The notes under the pieces: model-generated
What the model saw: the letters and a program-made list of their open reading frames with translations, nothing else
Database searches by the model: none
Told to the model about the DNA's origin: nothing
Position numbers and translations under genes: made by a program
Origin: Lysobacter auxotrophicus
Lineage (GTDB): Bacteria > Pseudomonadota > Gammaproteobacteria > Xanthomonadales > Xanthomonadaceae
DNA length: 64,000 nt
Reading direction: 5' to 3'
NCBI RefSeq assembly: GCF_027924565.1
Contig: NZ_AP027041.1
Span: 1,054,001-1,118,000 of the forward strand
Shown here: in pieces, positions 49,381 to 57,607 of the stretch
How the letters are laid out: every line of letters starts with the position of its first letter
Numbering within the stretch: the stretch's first letter is position 1

Positions 49381-50913
49381 ATGGACGACGCTTCCGCACC
49401 CCTGCAGGACTACCTCCGCGACGGCATCGTCGCGGGCGACCTGCCCGACCTGCATCCGCTGCTGTCCGCCCGCGACCTACTGCGCGCCTTCTCGACCCTG
49501 TTCCACGGCGGCGAGGAGAGCGTGATGGTGCGGCTGCTGGTGCTGCGCGCGATCGGCGAGCGCGGCGCCGCGCCGGACTGGAGCCCGCAGGAGCTGCGCG
49601 ACCACTTCGCCTACCTGGACCCGGTGAAGTTCGACACGGTCCTGGGCCGCCTGCGCGAGAACGACCTGCTGCGCTGGGACAACGACACGCAGCGCTATCG
49701 CATCAGCCCGGTCGGGCGGCAGGCGCTGTCGGCGATCGGCCTGCTGCTGCAGTTCAATCGCGAAGGCGACGAACTGGCCTACGTCACCGCGCAGCTCGCC
49801 GCCGGCCAGGCGGTCGGGCGCGTGCGCGGCGATGACCTGCAGCACCTGCTCTCGCGCCTCAACGAATACCGCGAGGACTTCGACCAGGCCGTGCTCAGCG
49901 GCTCCGAGCACCGCATCCAGCGCGCCGCCGGCACCTTGCAGCAGGTGTGGCAATGGGTGGAGAAGGGCACCGCGATCGTCAAGGAAATCGCGGCCGACGA
50001 AGAACTCGACGCCGCCACGCATCGCGTCGCGCAGCAGATCGGCCGCGCGCAGAGTTCGATGCTGCGCCAGGCGTCGGTGTTCCAGCGTGCGCTGAACCAG
50101 CTCGACCGCCATCGCGTGCATATCGGCGCAAGCGGTCTGTCGTCCTCCGACGTGAACCGTTACCTGCGCGGGCTCGATGGCGACGCGCTCGCCGCGCTGG
50201 CCGACGACGTGCTCGCGCGCGTGGTCGCGCCGGCCTTCATGCTGGCGCCGATCGCGCTGGACGTCGCCGAATACGAACTGGTCGAACGCGAACGCGAAGC
50301 GCAGGAAGACGCCTCGCTCCCGCCCGCGCAGGACGCTCCCGACGACACGCAGGCGCCCGTCGCCGAACAGGATTACGTGCACGCCGAGCAGTGGCTGTCG
50401 CAGCTGGCGTCGCTGGAACGCGATGCCGACACCGCGCTGTCGGACTGGGTGCCGCAGGACGGCTTCGCGGTCAGTGCGTACCGGTTGTCGCTGCTGGGGT
50501 TGATCGGCGACCCGGGCGCGGAGAATCGCAACGGCGTCAGCGCGTCGATCGCGCAGCTGCCCCTGCGCTGGAAGGTCGGCACGCAGTTCGAACCGGTCAA
50601 TCGCGCGGGCGTGGCGTACATGAGCCGGGCGTGGTTGACGGCGAAGGCGGATGACGACGTCGAGGCGCAGTCGCGCGACGTCGAGTCCGACGCGAACAAC
50701 GAAGGCATCGTCGAAGAGGGGCGCGGCGCGGCGCCGAGGATCAAAAAACCGTCATCCCGGCGAAAGCCGGGACCCAGGCCCGTAGCGCCTGAATCGTCCG
50801 CGACGTCCGATGTCGTCAGCCTGGATCCCGGCCTTCGCCGGGATGACGAGCAAGCGGAGACGGCCAAACCCAAGCGCAAGAAGAAAACCGCAACACCCAC
50901 GGAATCCCAATGA
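49381..50913 (+). CDS. Kleisin-like subunit of a condensin-like (MukF/MksF/JetA-type) complex
   Basis: The 510-residue product is the first of three overlapping genes that look like an SMC condensin complex. The N-terminus (about residues 30-120) forms a winged-helix-like region (LRDHFAYLDPVKFDTVLGRL, ENDLLRWDNDTQRYRI). The middle (120-300) is helical, and the rest carries acidic linkers and a basic lysine-rich tail. Position, size and pairing with a MukE-like and an SMC gene suggest the kleisin role. Residues about 457-490 are encoded by a 99-bp palindromic repeat. The start is ATG 49381; no strong ribosome binding site or promoter is seen. Direct homology to MukF or MksF cannot be shown by eye. 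Confidence 0.65.
   Translation: MDDASAPLQDYLRDGIVAGDLPDLHPLLSARDLLRAFSTLFHGGEESVMVRLLVLRAIGERGAAPDWSPQELRDHFAYLDPVKFDTVLGRLRENDLLRWDNDTQRYRISPVGRQALSAIGLLLQFNREGDELAYVTAQLAAGQAVGRVRGDDLQHLLSRLNEYREDFDQAVLSGSEHRIQRAAGTLQQVWQWVEKGTAIVKEIAADEELDAATHRVAQQIGRAQSSMLRQASVFQRALNQLDRHRVHIGASGLSSSDVNRYLRGLDGDALAALADDVLARVVAPAFMLAPIALDVAEYELVEREREAQEDASLPPAQDAPDDTQAPVAEQDYVHAEQWLSQLASLERDADTALSDWVPQDGFAVSAYRLSLLGLIGDPGAENRNGVSASIAQLPLRWKVGTQFEPVNRAGVAYMSRAWLTAKADDDVEAQSRDVESDANNEGIVEEGRGAAPRIKKPSSRRKPGPRPVAPESSATSDVVSLDPGLRRDDEQAETAKPKRKKKTATPTESQ
50750..50848 (+). repeat. In-frame palindromic repeat inside the kleisin-like gene
   Basis: A 30-base arm (50750-50779) is repeated inverted at 50819-50848 with two differences, each arm holding a small CCCGGC/GCCGGG hairpin. 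Total length is 99 bases, so the reading frame is kept. The left arm matches the element in the 37729 duplication. It is translated as a Pro/Arg-rich insert (SSRRKPGPRP ... DPGLRRDD). Confidence 0.85.
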
Positions 50914-51644
50914 GCGACCCCACCGCCACCCTCATCGCCCGCCTGCTCGCCGAGCGCTGGCTGCCGCGCGACGACCATGCGGTGCGCCAGGTCCTGGTCG
51001 ACGCCGAGCTGCGCGACGAACTCGATCGTCGCCTCGCCGGCGCCGGCCTGCGCCTGCTCGAGCATCCCTTCGCCGCGCACGTCGCCGTCGGCGTGGCGCG
51101 CTCGCAGGAGAACGACGTCTTCGGCAGCGCACGCGCATGGGCCGCGAGCAACCTGCAACTGGACCGCGATGCGCTCGCGCTGCTGGTCGTGCTGTGGTCG
51201 CTGCTGGTGCTGCCCAAACGCCAGCGCCAGATCGCGCGGCAGGAAAGCGAGCGCCAGCAGGACCAGGAGCAGATGTTCGCCGAACTCAAGCCAGTGCCGG
51301 TCGGGCAGGACATGGTCGAACCGATCAACGAACGCACGCTCATCGCCGACTTCGGCGACAAGCTCGGCGGCAAGTTCCGCATCAATCTGTCGCTGGGCGC
51401 ATTGCAGCGCCATGGGTTCATCGTGCGACGCAAGGAGCGCATCGCCGAAGGCCCGCTGCTTGATCTCGCCTTCGACTACGAACGCATCGCCAGCCGCGTG
51501 ATGGACGGCGCGCTGTCGTTCGTCGTCGAGCAGGCGCGTGCGACGCAGGCGGCGAACGCCGACCGCATCGACGACGACGCGTACGACGCGTACGACGCGA
51601 TCGACGAGAACGAAACCACCGAAGAGGCGCAGGCCGATGTTTGA
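50910..51644 (+). CDS. MukE/JetB-like small condensin subunit
   Basis: The 244-residue product overlaps the kleisin-like gene by 4 bases (ATGA). It is a mostly helical protein with a likely tandem winged-helix (kite) arrangement: residues about 10-100 and, after a Gln/Glu-rich helix (RQESERQQDQEQMFAEL), residues about 130-200 (LIADFGDKLGGKFRINLSLG, ALQRHGFI). The C-terminal tail is acidic. Synteny suggests the MukE/MksE/JetB role. No recognisable enzyme motif is seen. Confidence 0.6.
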   Translation: MSDPTATLIARLLAERWLPRDDHAVRQVLVDAELRDELDRRLAGAGLRLLEHPFAAHVAVGVARSQENDVFGSARAWAASNLQLDRDALALLVVLWSLLVLPKRQRQIARQESERQQDQEQMFAELKPVPVGQDMVEPINERTLIADFGDKLGGKFRINLSLGALQRHGFIVRRKERIAEGPLLDLAFDYERIASRVMDGALSFVVEQARATQAANADRIDDDAYDAYDAIDENETTEEAQADV

Positions 51645-54444
51645 GTTCCGCAGCCTGGAAGTCGTGCACTGGGATTACTGGCAGCGTTTCCAGCTGCCGC
51701 TCGACGCCTCGGTCATCACCGTCGTCGGTCCGAACGGTTCGGGCAAGACGACGCTGCTCGACGCGCTTCGTACGCTGCTTGCGATCGAAGACCGCGAGAC
51801 CGCGCGCGACTACAAGACCTACCTGCGCCACAACGGCAAGGGCCAGGCATGGCTGCGCGCGGTGGTGAGCAATCGCCCGGACCGCCGCGGCGGCCGCCCG
51901 TTCTTCCCGATCAAGGACGAGACCGTCACGCTTGCATGCCGCATCCGCAAGCGCGGCGGCGACTGGTCGCGCGATTACCAGATCCTCGCCGGCGACGTGC
52001 CGGTCGAACAGATCGAGCAGGGCGGCGAATGGCTCGGCGTGCGCGATTACCGCGTGCGCCTCGCCGGGGCCGGCCTCACGCGCGCCATCTGCCGCGTGCT
52101 CACGCTGGAGCAGGGCGCGACCGACAAGCTGTGCCAGCTTTCGCCGCGCGAATTGCTGCAGCTGGTGTTCGACGTGTTCGAGGACAAGGCCGTGCTGGAC
52201 GATTACCAGCGCGCCAAGTCCGAACAGATGGACGTCGAGAAGGAAATCGAGCAGCTGCGCCACGGCCTGGGCGAGCTGCATTTCAAGCTCGAATCCGCCC
52301 GCGTGGACGTGCGTTCGTTCGAGGAGGGCCAGGCGCTGCGCAACCAGCGTCAGCGACTGCAGGCGGAAATCGCGCCGAAGATCGAACTGGCCGACCTGCG
52401 CGCGACGCTGGAAGGCGCGCGTCCGCGCCTCACCGGCCTGCGCCGCGCGCTGCGCGAACGCGAGCGCGTGTTCGAAAACCTGCGCACGCGCGAGCACAAC
52501 GCCGTGGGCCAGCGCGACGACCTGCGCGCGGCGATCGAGCGCGCACGCGCCGATGTGCGTGCCTGCGAAACCGAATTCACCACCGCGCGCGATCACGCAC
52601 GCGATGCCGAGATGCTCGTGCGTCGTCGCGACGAACTCGCGCGCGTGCAGGCGCAGCGCGGTGCCGTCGACGTGGAGGCGCTCAGCCGCCGCGTCGAGGA
52701 AGGCCGTCGCCGTCAGGCCGAACTCAAGCTGGAAGCCGAGCGCGATCGCAATCGCACCGGTGAAATCGCCGCGCAGGTTGCCGCGCTCAGCGGCGGCGGC
52801 CGCATCGTCGAGCCGTTCGAGCGCGATTTCCGCACCGCGCTCGACAACGCGGGCATCGAACATCGCGTGCTCACCGAGCTGGTCGACATCGTCGATCCGA
52901 AGTGGTCGGTCGCCGTCGAAGCCGTGCTCGCGCCATATCGCCATCTCATCGTGCTGGAAAACCCGCGCGATGAAGGCGCGGCGTGGAAGCTCGGCGAGAA
53001 GATGCAGTACCGCCACTTCGTCGTATCCAACCGCACGCCGGTGGAAAAGGCGACGAAGGGCTCGCTGCTGGAAGTGGTGAAGTTCTCCGCCGAGCCGCCC
53101 GCGTGGTTGCCCAGGCAGCTCGACAAGATCCAGCGCGTCGAGGACATCGAGGACGGCCGTCGCCTGCCGAAGGGACAGGACTGGATCACGCTGAAGGGCT
53201 ACCTGCGCGAACATCGCGGCGGTCGCCATATCGGCGGTGGCGCGCCGCATTTCGGCACGGGCGCGCGACAGGCGCGTCTGGACGAATTGCGCGCCGAACA
53301 GATCGAGATCCAGCAGCGTGCGCACGCCCGCGAAGACGAACTGAGCGAGCTGGGCAAGCGTGTCGACGCCGAACAGGCGCGACTGCTGGGCCTGGATGCC
53401 GGACAGGAACTGGTGACGCGCGCGGCGGAATTCGCCGACGCCGCCGAACGCCTGCCCGCGATGGCGCAGGCCGCGCAGCAGGCGGCGATCGCGCTGTCGG
53501 ATGCGCGTTCGCGACTGGACGGCCTGGAAGCCGAAGACAAGGCCGAGAGCATCGCCGACGCCACGCGCGCGGGCGAGATCCGTTCGCTGGAGAATGAAGT
53601 GCGCGAACGCGCGCAGCAGATCGCGCAGGAACGCCAGCAGCTGGTGGCGCGCATCGTCGAGTTCCGTCGCAAGCGCGCGTTGATGCCGGCCGCGTGGCGC
53701 AGCGCCGACGCGTTGCACCAGGCGCGCGAGGAGTACGAAAGCGCCGGCGCGGTGCGTCGCGAACTCGAACGCATCGACGAACGCCTGCAACGCGGCGGAT
53801 ACATCGAGGACGACGGCTGCATCGCGCTTCGTGACAAGTTCGCCGCCGATCACGACGGGCTGGAATCGACCATCGGCAAGCGCGAGGCGCACCTGCATCG
53901 CGCGCGTCGCATCACCGAAGAAGCGCGCGGCGCATACATCAACGTGCTGCGCGCGACGGTGCGTCGCTACAAGAAGAACCTCGCGGCACTGGGCGAACTC
54001 GCCGGCATCGGCGTGGACGTCGAGATGCCCGAACTGGTGAACGAGGACGTCGCGCTCGCACAGGCCGGGTTGACCGTGAAGTTCGACTTCGACCGCAAGG
54101 GCTGGATCGGCCTGGACGACGGCGAGGCGTCGGGCGGCCAGCAGGTGATGAAGTCGTTGCTGCTGCTCGTCGGCCTGCTGCGCGACGAGGACCAGCCGGG
54201 CGGTTTCGTGTTCATCGACGAACCGTTCGCGCACCTGGACGTGTTCAACATCGAGAAGGTCGGCCGCTTCCTGCGCTCGACCGACGCGCAGTACATCCTG
54301 ACCACGCCGATCACGCACAACCTCAACGTGTTCGAGCCGTCCGACCTGGTGCTGGCGACGAGCAAGCGCCGCGGCGGCAATGCGTGGGCCGAGCCGGTGG
54401 CGGTGCTCAAGCGCGATCGTCGCGACGACGCGCAGGCCGCGTGA
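51637..54444 (+). CDS. Short SMC-like ATPase of a condensin-like system
   Basis: The 935-residue product has the full SMC head: Walker A GPNGSGKTT at residues 31-39, the ABC signature in DGEASGGQQVMKS near 831, Walker B GGFVFIDEP near 855-863, and a D-loop AHLD. Two long coiled-coil regions (about residues 180-380 and 550-790) flank a globular hinge-like region (about 385-540). At 935 residues it is shorter than canonical SMC (about 1170) and MukB (about 1480), and nearer to MksB/JetC. ATG 51637 overlaps the previous gene by 8 bases. DNA loop extrusion or plasmid defence is plausible; which one is not visible. Confidence 0.85.
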   Translation: MFEFRSLEVVHWDYWQRFQLPLDASVITVVGPNGSGKTTLLDALRTLLAIEDRETARDYKTYLRHNGKGQAWLRAVVSNRPDRRGGRPFFPIKDETVTLACRIRKRGGDWSRDYQILAGDVPVEQIEQGGEWLGVRDYRVRLAGAGLTRAICRVLTLEQGATDKLCQLSPRELLQLVFDVFEDKAVLDDYQRAKSEQMDVEKEIEQLRHGLGELHFKLESARVDVRSFEEGQALRNQRQRLQAEIAPKIELADLRATLEGARPRLTGLRRALRERERVFENLRTREHNAVGQRDDLRAAIERARADVRACETEFTTARDHARDAEMLVRRRDELARVQAQRGAVDVEALSRRVEEGRRRQAELKLEAERDRNRTGEIAAQVAALSGGGRIVEPFERDFRTALDNAGIEHRVLTELVDIVDPKWSVAVEAVLAPYRHLIVLENPRDEGAAWKLGEKMQYRHFVVSNRTPVEKATKGSLLEVVKFSAEPPAWLPRQLDKIQRVEDIEDGRRLPKGQDWITLKGYLREHRGGRHIGGGAPHFGTGARQARLDELRAEQIEIQQRAHAREDELSELGKRVDAEQARLLGLDAGQELVTRAAEFADAAERLPAMAQAAQQAAIALSDARSRLDGLEAEDKAESIADATRAGEIRSLENEVRERAQQIAQERQQLVARIVEFRRKRALMPAAWRSADALHQAREEYESAGAVRRELERIDERLQRGGYIEDDGCIALRDKFAADHDGLESTIGKREAHLHRARRITEEARGAYINVLRATVRRYKKNLAALGELAGIGVDVEMPELVNEDVALAQAGLTVKFDFDRKGWIGLDDGEASGGQQVMKSLLLLVGLLRDEDQPGGFVFIDEPFAHLDVFNIEKVGRFLRSTDAQYILTTPITHNLNVFEPSDLVLATSKRRGGNAWAEPVAVLKRDRRDDAQAA

Positions 54445-54454
54445 CGTCGCGCGC

Positions 54455-55234
54455 ATGAGCGCGGGCCGCCAGCAGATCGAACGCACGACGTACCGCAACC
54501 TCGCGGTGGTCGTGAAGCGCTGGCCCGGCGCGCCCGCGGATTTCTTCACCGCCGAGGCGACGGGACTGGCGACGCTCGCCGCCGCCGGTGCAATGCGTGT
54601 CCCGCGTGTGCTCGCGCTGGAACCCGAGCGGCTGGTGCTGGAGGATCTCGGCGAAGGCGTGCAGAAGGAACGCTTCTGGACGATCGCCGGCGAAGGCCTG
54701 GCCGCGCAGCATGCGCTGCGCAATGCGCGCTTTGGTTTCAAGCGCGACGGTTATTGCGGCCCCACGCCGCAGTCGAACGCATGGACGGACGACGGCTGGG
54801 CGTTCTTCGCCGAGCATCGCCTGCTGCCGCAGGCGCGGCGCGCGCTGGATGGCGGGCATCTGCCCAGCGATGACGTCGATGCGGTGGAGCGCGTGTGTTC
54901 GCGACTGCGCGAACTGATCCCGCCGCAGCGGGCGTCGCTGCTGCACGGCGATCTGTGGATGGGCAATCTGCATTGCTGTGCCGACGGTTCGCCCGCGCTG
55001 ATCGATGCGGGTGCGGTGCACTACGGATGGCCCGAGTCGGAGCTCGCGATGCTGACGCTGTTCGGCTCGCCACCCGACGCGTTCTGGCGCGCGTACGGCG
55101 CGCATGCGGTCGTGGCGAGCGACTGGCGCGAACGCGCGCCGGTCTACAACCTCTACCACCTTCTCAATCATCTGAATCTGTTCGGTGGAAGTTATCGTGC
55201 GGGTGTGCGTGAGGTGTTGGAACGATTCGGGTAA
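54455..55234 (+). CDS. Fructosamine kinase family protein
   Basis: The 259-residue product belongs to the fructosamine-3-kinase/YniA family, with the protein-kinase-like motifs SLLHGDLWMGNL (catalytic Asp) and LIDAGAVHYGWPESELAML (metal-binding Asp). YniA-type kinases phosphorylate glycated amines or small sugars. The gene starts 10 bases after the SMC stop, so it is probably co-transcribed, but no functional link to DNA organisation is known. An aminoglycoside phosphotransferase is less likely because of the family-specific ending (NLYHLLNHLNLFGGSY). Confidence 0.85.
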   Translation: MSAGRQQIERTTYRNLAVVVKRWPGAPADFFTAEATGLATLAAAGAMRVPRVLALEPERLVLEDLGEGVQKERFWTIAGEGLAAQHALRNARFGFKRDGYCGPTPQSNAWTDDGWAFFAEHRLLPQARRALDGGHLPSDDVDAVERVCSRLRELIPPQRASLLHGDLWMGNLHCCADGSPALIDAGAVHYGWPESELAMLTLFGSPPDAFWRAYGAHAVVASDWRERAPVYNLYHLLNHLNLFGGSYRAGVREVLERFG

Positions 55235-55298
55235 TCGTTGCGATCTCCCGCCGCTTTTCCACGCTTTCCCGTGAGCTCTTCAAAAGCGCCGCGCTTCT

Positions 55299-55374
55299 GT
55301 AGCCCGGGTAAGCGAAGCGCACCCGGGACGCGACCCCTTCTCCAACCCGGGTGCGCTTCGCTTACCCGGGCTAC
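55299..55374. repeat. Inverted pair of GTAG REP elements (REPIN-like)
   Basis: One REP (55299-55327) and its inverse (55346-55374) are separated by 18 bases. Each has the CCCGGGT/ACCCGGG stem; the pair as a whole is a large palindrome. Such pairs (REPINs) are mobilised by RAYT transposases in other bacteria; no such gene is in the window. Confidence 0.85.
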
Positions 55375-55413
55375 AAGAGCGTCCGCAGTTACGCGCGACG
55401 CGCGGTCAGGCCA

Positions 55414-56433
55414 CTACCACCCCGACAGCACCAGCTTCCCGATCGTCGCGCCCGACTCCAGCCGACGATGCGCCTCACGCAGGTTCTGCGCGTTGATCGG
55501 CGACAACGTGTCGCGATGCGTTCCGCGCAGTTCGCCCGAATCGATCAGCGCGGCGACGCGCGCGAGGATGCGGCCCTGTTCGTCCATGTCGGGCGTCTGG
55601 AAGCGCGGACGGCCGAACATCATTTCCCAGTGGATGCCGATGCACTTGAACTTGTACGGATCGCCCAGGCGCACCGGCTCCTTCGGTTCGACGATCAAGC
55701 CGACATGGCCTTGCGGTGCAAGGATCTCGCCGAGTTCGTCCCAATAATGGTTCGTGTCGTACAGGTTCAGCGCGGCGTCGACGGTCTGGAAACCCAGCGC
55801 CTTCAGCTGCGGATGCAGCGGCTTGCGATGATCGATGACGTGATGCGCGCCGAGTTCGCGGCACCACGCGATGGTGTCTTCGCGCGATGCGGTGGCGATC
55901 ACGGTGAAGCCGGCGCGACGCGCGAGCTGGATCGCGATGGAACCGACGCCACCGGCGCCGGCGATGATCAGCAGCGACTTGCCCTTGCCGCCGTGCTCGC
56001 TGTCGAACGGCATGCGCTGGAACAGCAGCTCCCACGCGGTCAGCGCGGTGAGCGGCAATGCGGCGGCCTGCGCGGCGTCGAGCGTCTTCGGTGCGATCGC
56101 AACGATGCGCGAATCGACCAGCTGCAGCTGCGCGTTGCTGCCCGGGCGCGTGATGTCGCCGGCGTAATACACGCGATCGCCGGGCTTGAAGCCGCTCGCC
56201 TTGTCGCCGACGGCTTCGACGATGCCAGCTGCGTCGTAACCGAGCACCTTCGGCTGCGTTTCGACCTGCGGTTTGGGCGCGCGCACTTTCGTGTCGACCG
56301 GATTCACCGATACGGCGTCGACGCGCACGAGCACGTCGAAGCCGGTCGGCGCGGCGGGGTCGGGCAGTTCGACATCGACGAGCGACTGCGGGTCGTCGAT
56401 GGGGAGGTAACGCGTGAGGGCGACGGCTTTCAT
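55414..56433 (-). CDS. Zinc-type alcohol dehydrogenase-like / NADPH:quinone reductase family protein
   Basis: The 339-residue product is a medium-chain dehydrogenase of the quinone-oxidoreductase subgroup. It has a GroES-like N-terminal domain (VSVNPVDTKVRAPKP, LGYDAAGIVEAVG) and the dinucleotide fold GAGGVGSIAIQLARRAGF near residue 160. It lacks the cysteine-rich structural zinc loop of true alcohol dehydrogenases. Likely reduces quinones or activated carbonyls with NADPH. ATG 56433 fits the family start MKAVALTRY; GGAGG lies upstream on the minus strand. It is followed on the same strand by an aldo/keto reductase gene after a 29-base gap upstream. Confidence 0.88.
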   Translation of the reverse strand: MKAVALTRYLPIDDPQSLVDVELPDPAAPTGFDVLVRVDAVSVNPVDTKVRAPKPQVETQPKVLGYDAAGIVEAVGDKASGFKPGDRVYYAGDITRPGSNAQLQLVDSRIVAIAPKTLDAAQAAALPLTALTAWELLFQRMPFDSEHGGKGKSLLIIAGAGGVGSIAIQLARRAGFTVIATASREDTIAWCRELGAHHVIDHRKPLHPQLKALGFQTVDAALNLYDTNHYWDELGEILAPQGHVGLIVEPKEPVRLGDPYKFKCIGIHWEMMFGRPRFQTPDMDEQGRILARVAALIDSGELRGTHRDTLSPINAQNLREAHRRLESGATIGKLVLSGW

Positions 56434-56462
56434 GGGCTTTCCTGGAGGTGGAAGGGGACGCG

Positions 56463-57488
56463 TCACACCGGCGACGGATTGCGTTCGAACGTGCGCTGGT
56501 GCCAGTACGGGTACGCCGGCGTCACCGCGCTCGCTGCATCGAGCTTCGCGACCTGCTCGGGCGTGAGATTCCAGCCCACCGCGCCGAGGTTCTGCTTCAA
56601 CTGTTCCTCGTTGCGCGCGCCGATGACGATCGTCGAAACGGTCGGGCGCTGCAGCAGCCAGTTCAGCGCGATCTGCGGCACGGTCTTGCCGGTTTCCGCG
56701 GCGATGTCGTCCAGCGCGTCGACGACGCGATACAGCAGTTCTTCGTCCACCGGCGGGCCGAAGTCGGAACTGCCCGGCAGTCGGCTCACTTCCGGACGCG
56801 GCTGGTTGCGACGGATCTTGCCGGTCAGACGGCCCCAGCCGAGCGGACTCCAGATCACGCCGCCCACGCCCTGGTCGAGGCCGAGCGGCATCTGCTCCCA
56901 CTCGTAGTCGCGCCCGATCAGCGAGTAGTACGCCTGGTTGGCGACGTAGCGCGTCCAGCCGTAGCGGTCGGCCGTGGACAGCGACTTCATCAGGTGCCAG
57001 CCGGAGAAGTTCGACACGCCGAGGTATCGGATCTTGCCGGCGCGCACGAGGTCGTCCAGCGTGCGCAGCGTTTCCTCGACCGGCGTCTTCGCATCGAAGC
57101 CGTGCAGCTGGAACAGGTCGATGTAATCGGTGCCCAGGCGCTTGAGCTGTGCGTCGATCGTGCGCAGCAGGTGGAAGCGCGACGAACCGACCGCGTTGGG
57201 ATCGTTCTCGTCGAAGCGGAACGTGGCCTTGGTCGAGATCAGCACCTTGTCGCGGCGGCCCTTGATCGCTTCGCCGAGAATGCTTTCGGCCATGCCGCCG
57301 GAGTACACGTCAGCGCTGTCGAACAGGTTCAGGCCCGCGTCGAGGCAGATGTCGATCAGTCGCGACGCTTCGGCGACATCGGTATTACCCCAGGAACCGA
57401 ACAGCTGCCCTTTGCCGCCGAACGTGCCCGTGCCGAAGCTCAGCGCGGGAACGCGCAAACCGGAATTGCCGAGATAACGGAAGTCCAT
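56463..57488 (-). CDS. Aldo/keto reductase
   Basis: The 341-residue product is an NADPH-dependent aldo/keto reductase with the catalytic tetrad Asp57 (FDSAD), Tyr62, Lys87 (ISTKAT) and His129 (FQLHGFD), and the C-terminal VSTIVIGARNEEQLKQNLGA nucleotide-binding segment. ATG 57488 gives MDFRYLGNSGLRVPALSFGT, typical of the family. It is 29 bases upstream of the quinone-reductase-like gene on the minus strand and 119 bases from the MFS gene, forming a possible redox-response operon. Substrate unknown. Confidence 0.92.
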   Translation of the reverse strand: MDFRYLGNSGLRVPALSFGTGTFGGKGQLFGSWGNTDVAEASRLIDICLDAGLNLFDSADVYSGGMAESILGEAIKGRRDKVLISTKATFRFDENDPNAVGSSRFHLLRTIDAQLKRLGTDYIDLFQLHGFDAKTPVEETLRTLDDLVRAGKIRYLGVSNFSGWHLMKSLSTADRYGWTRYVANQAYYSLIGRDYEWEQMPLGLDQGVGGVIWSPLGWGRLTGKIRRNQPRPEVSRLPGSSDFGPPVDEELLYRVVDALDDIAAETGKTVPQIALNWLLQRPTVSTIVIGARNEEQLKQNLGAVGWNLTPEQVAKLDAASAVTPAYPYWHQRTFERNPSPV

Positions 57489-57607
57489 CGTGGAATCCTC
57501 TTCTTCTTGAGGCCTCTTCCGTGCGGGGAAGAGGGTGGGGTGAGGGAAGCAGGCGGCGGCGTTCGAGCGTGCCACCGCGATTGATGCGTTTCAGTGAACC
57601 CGGTGTG

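Noticed and set aside
54455-55234. Aminoglycoside or choline phosphotransferase, or the fourth subunit of a Wadjet-type system
   Set aside because: The HGDLWMGN and PESELAML motifs and the C-terminal ending fit the fructosamine kinase/YniA family, and there are no nuclease or Toprim motifs.
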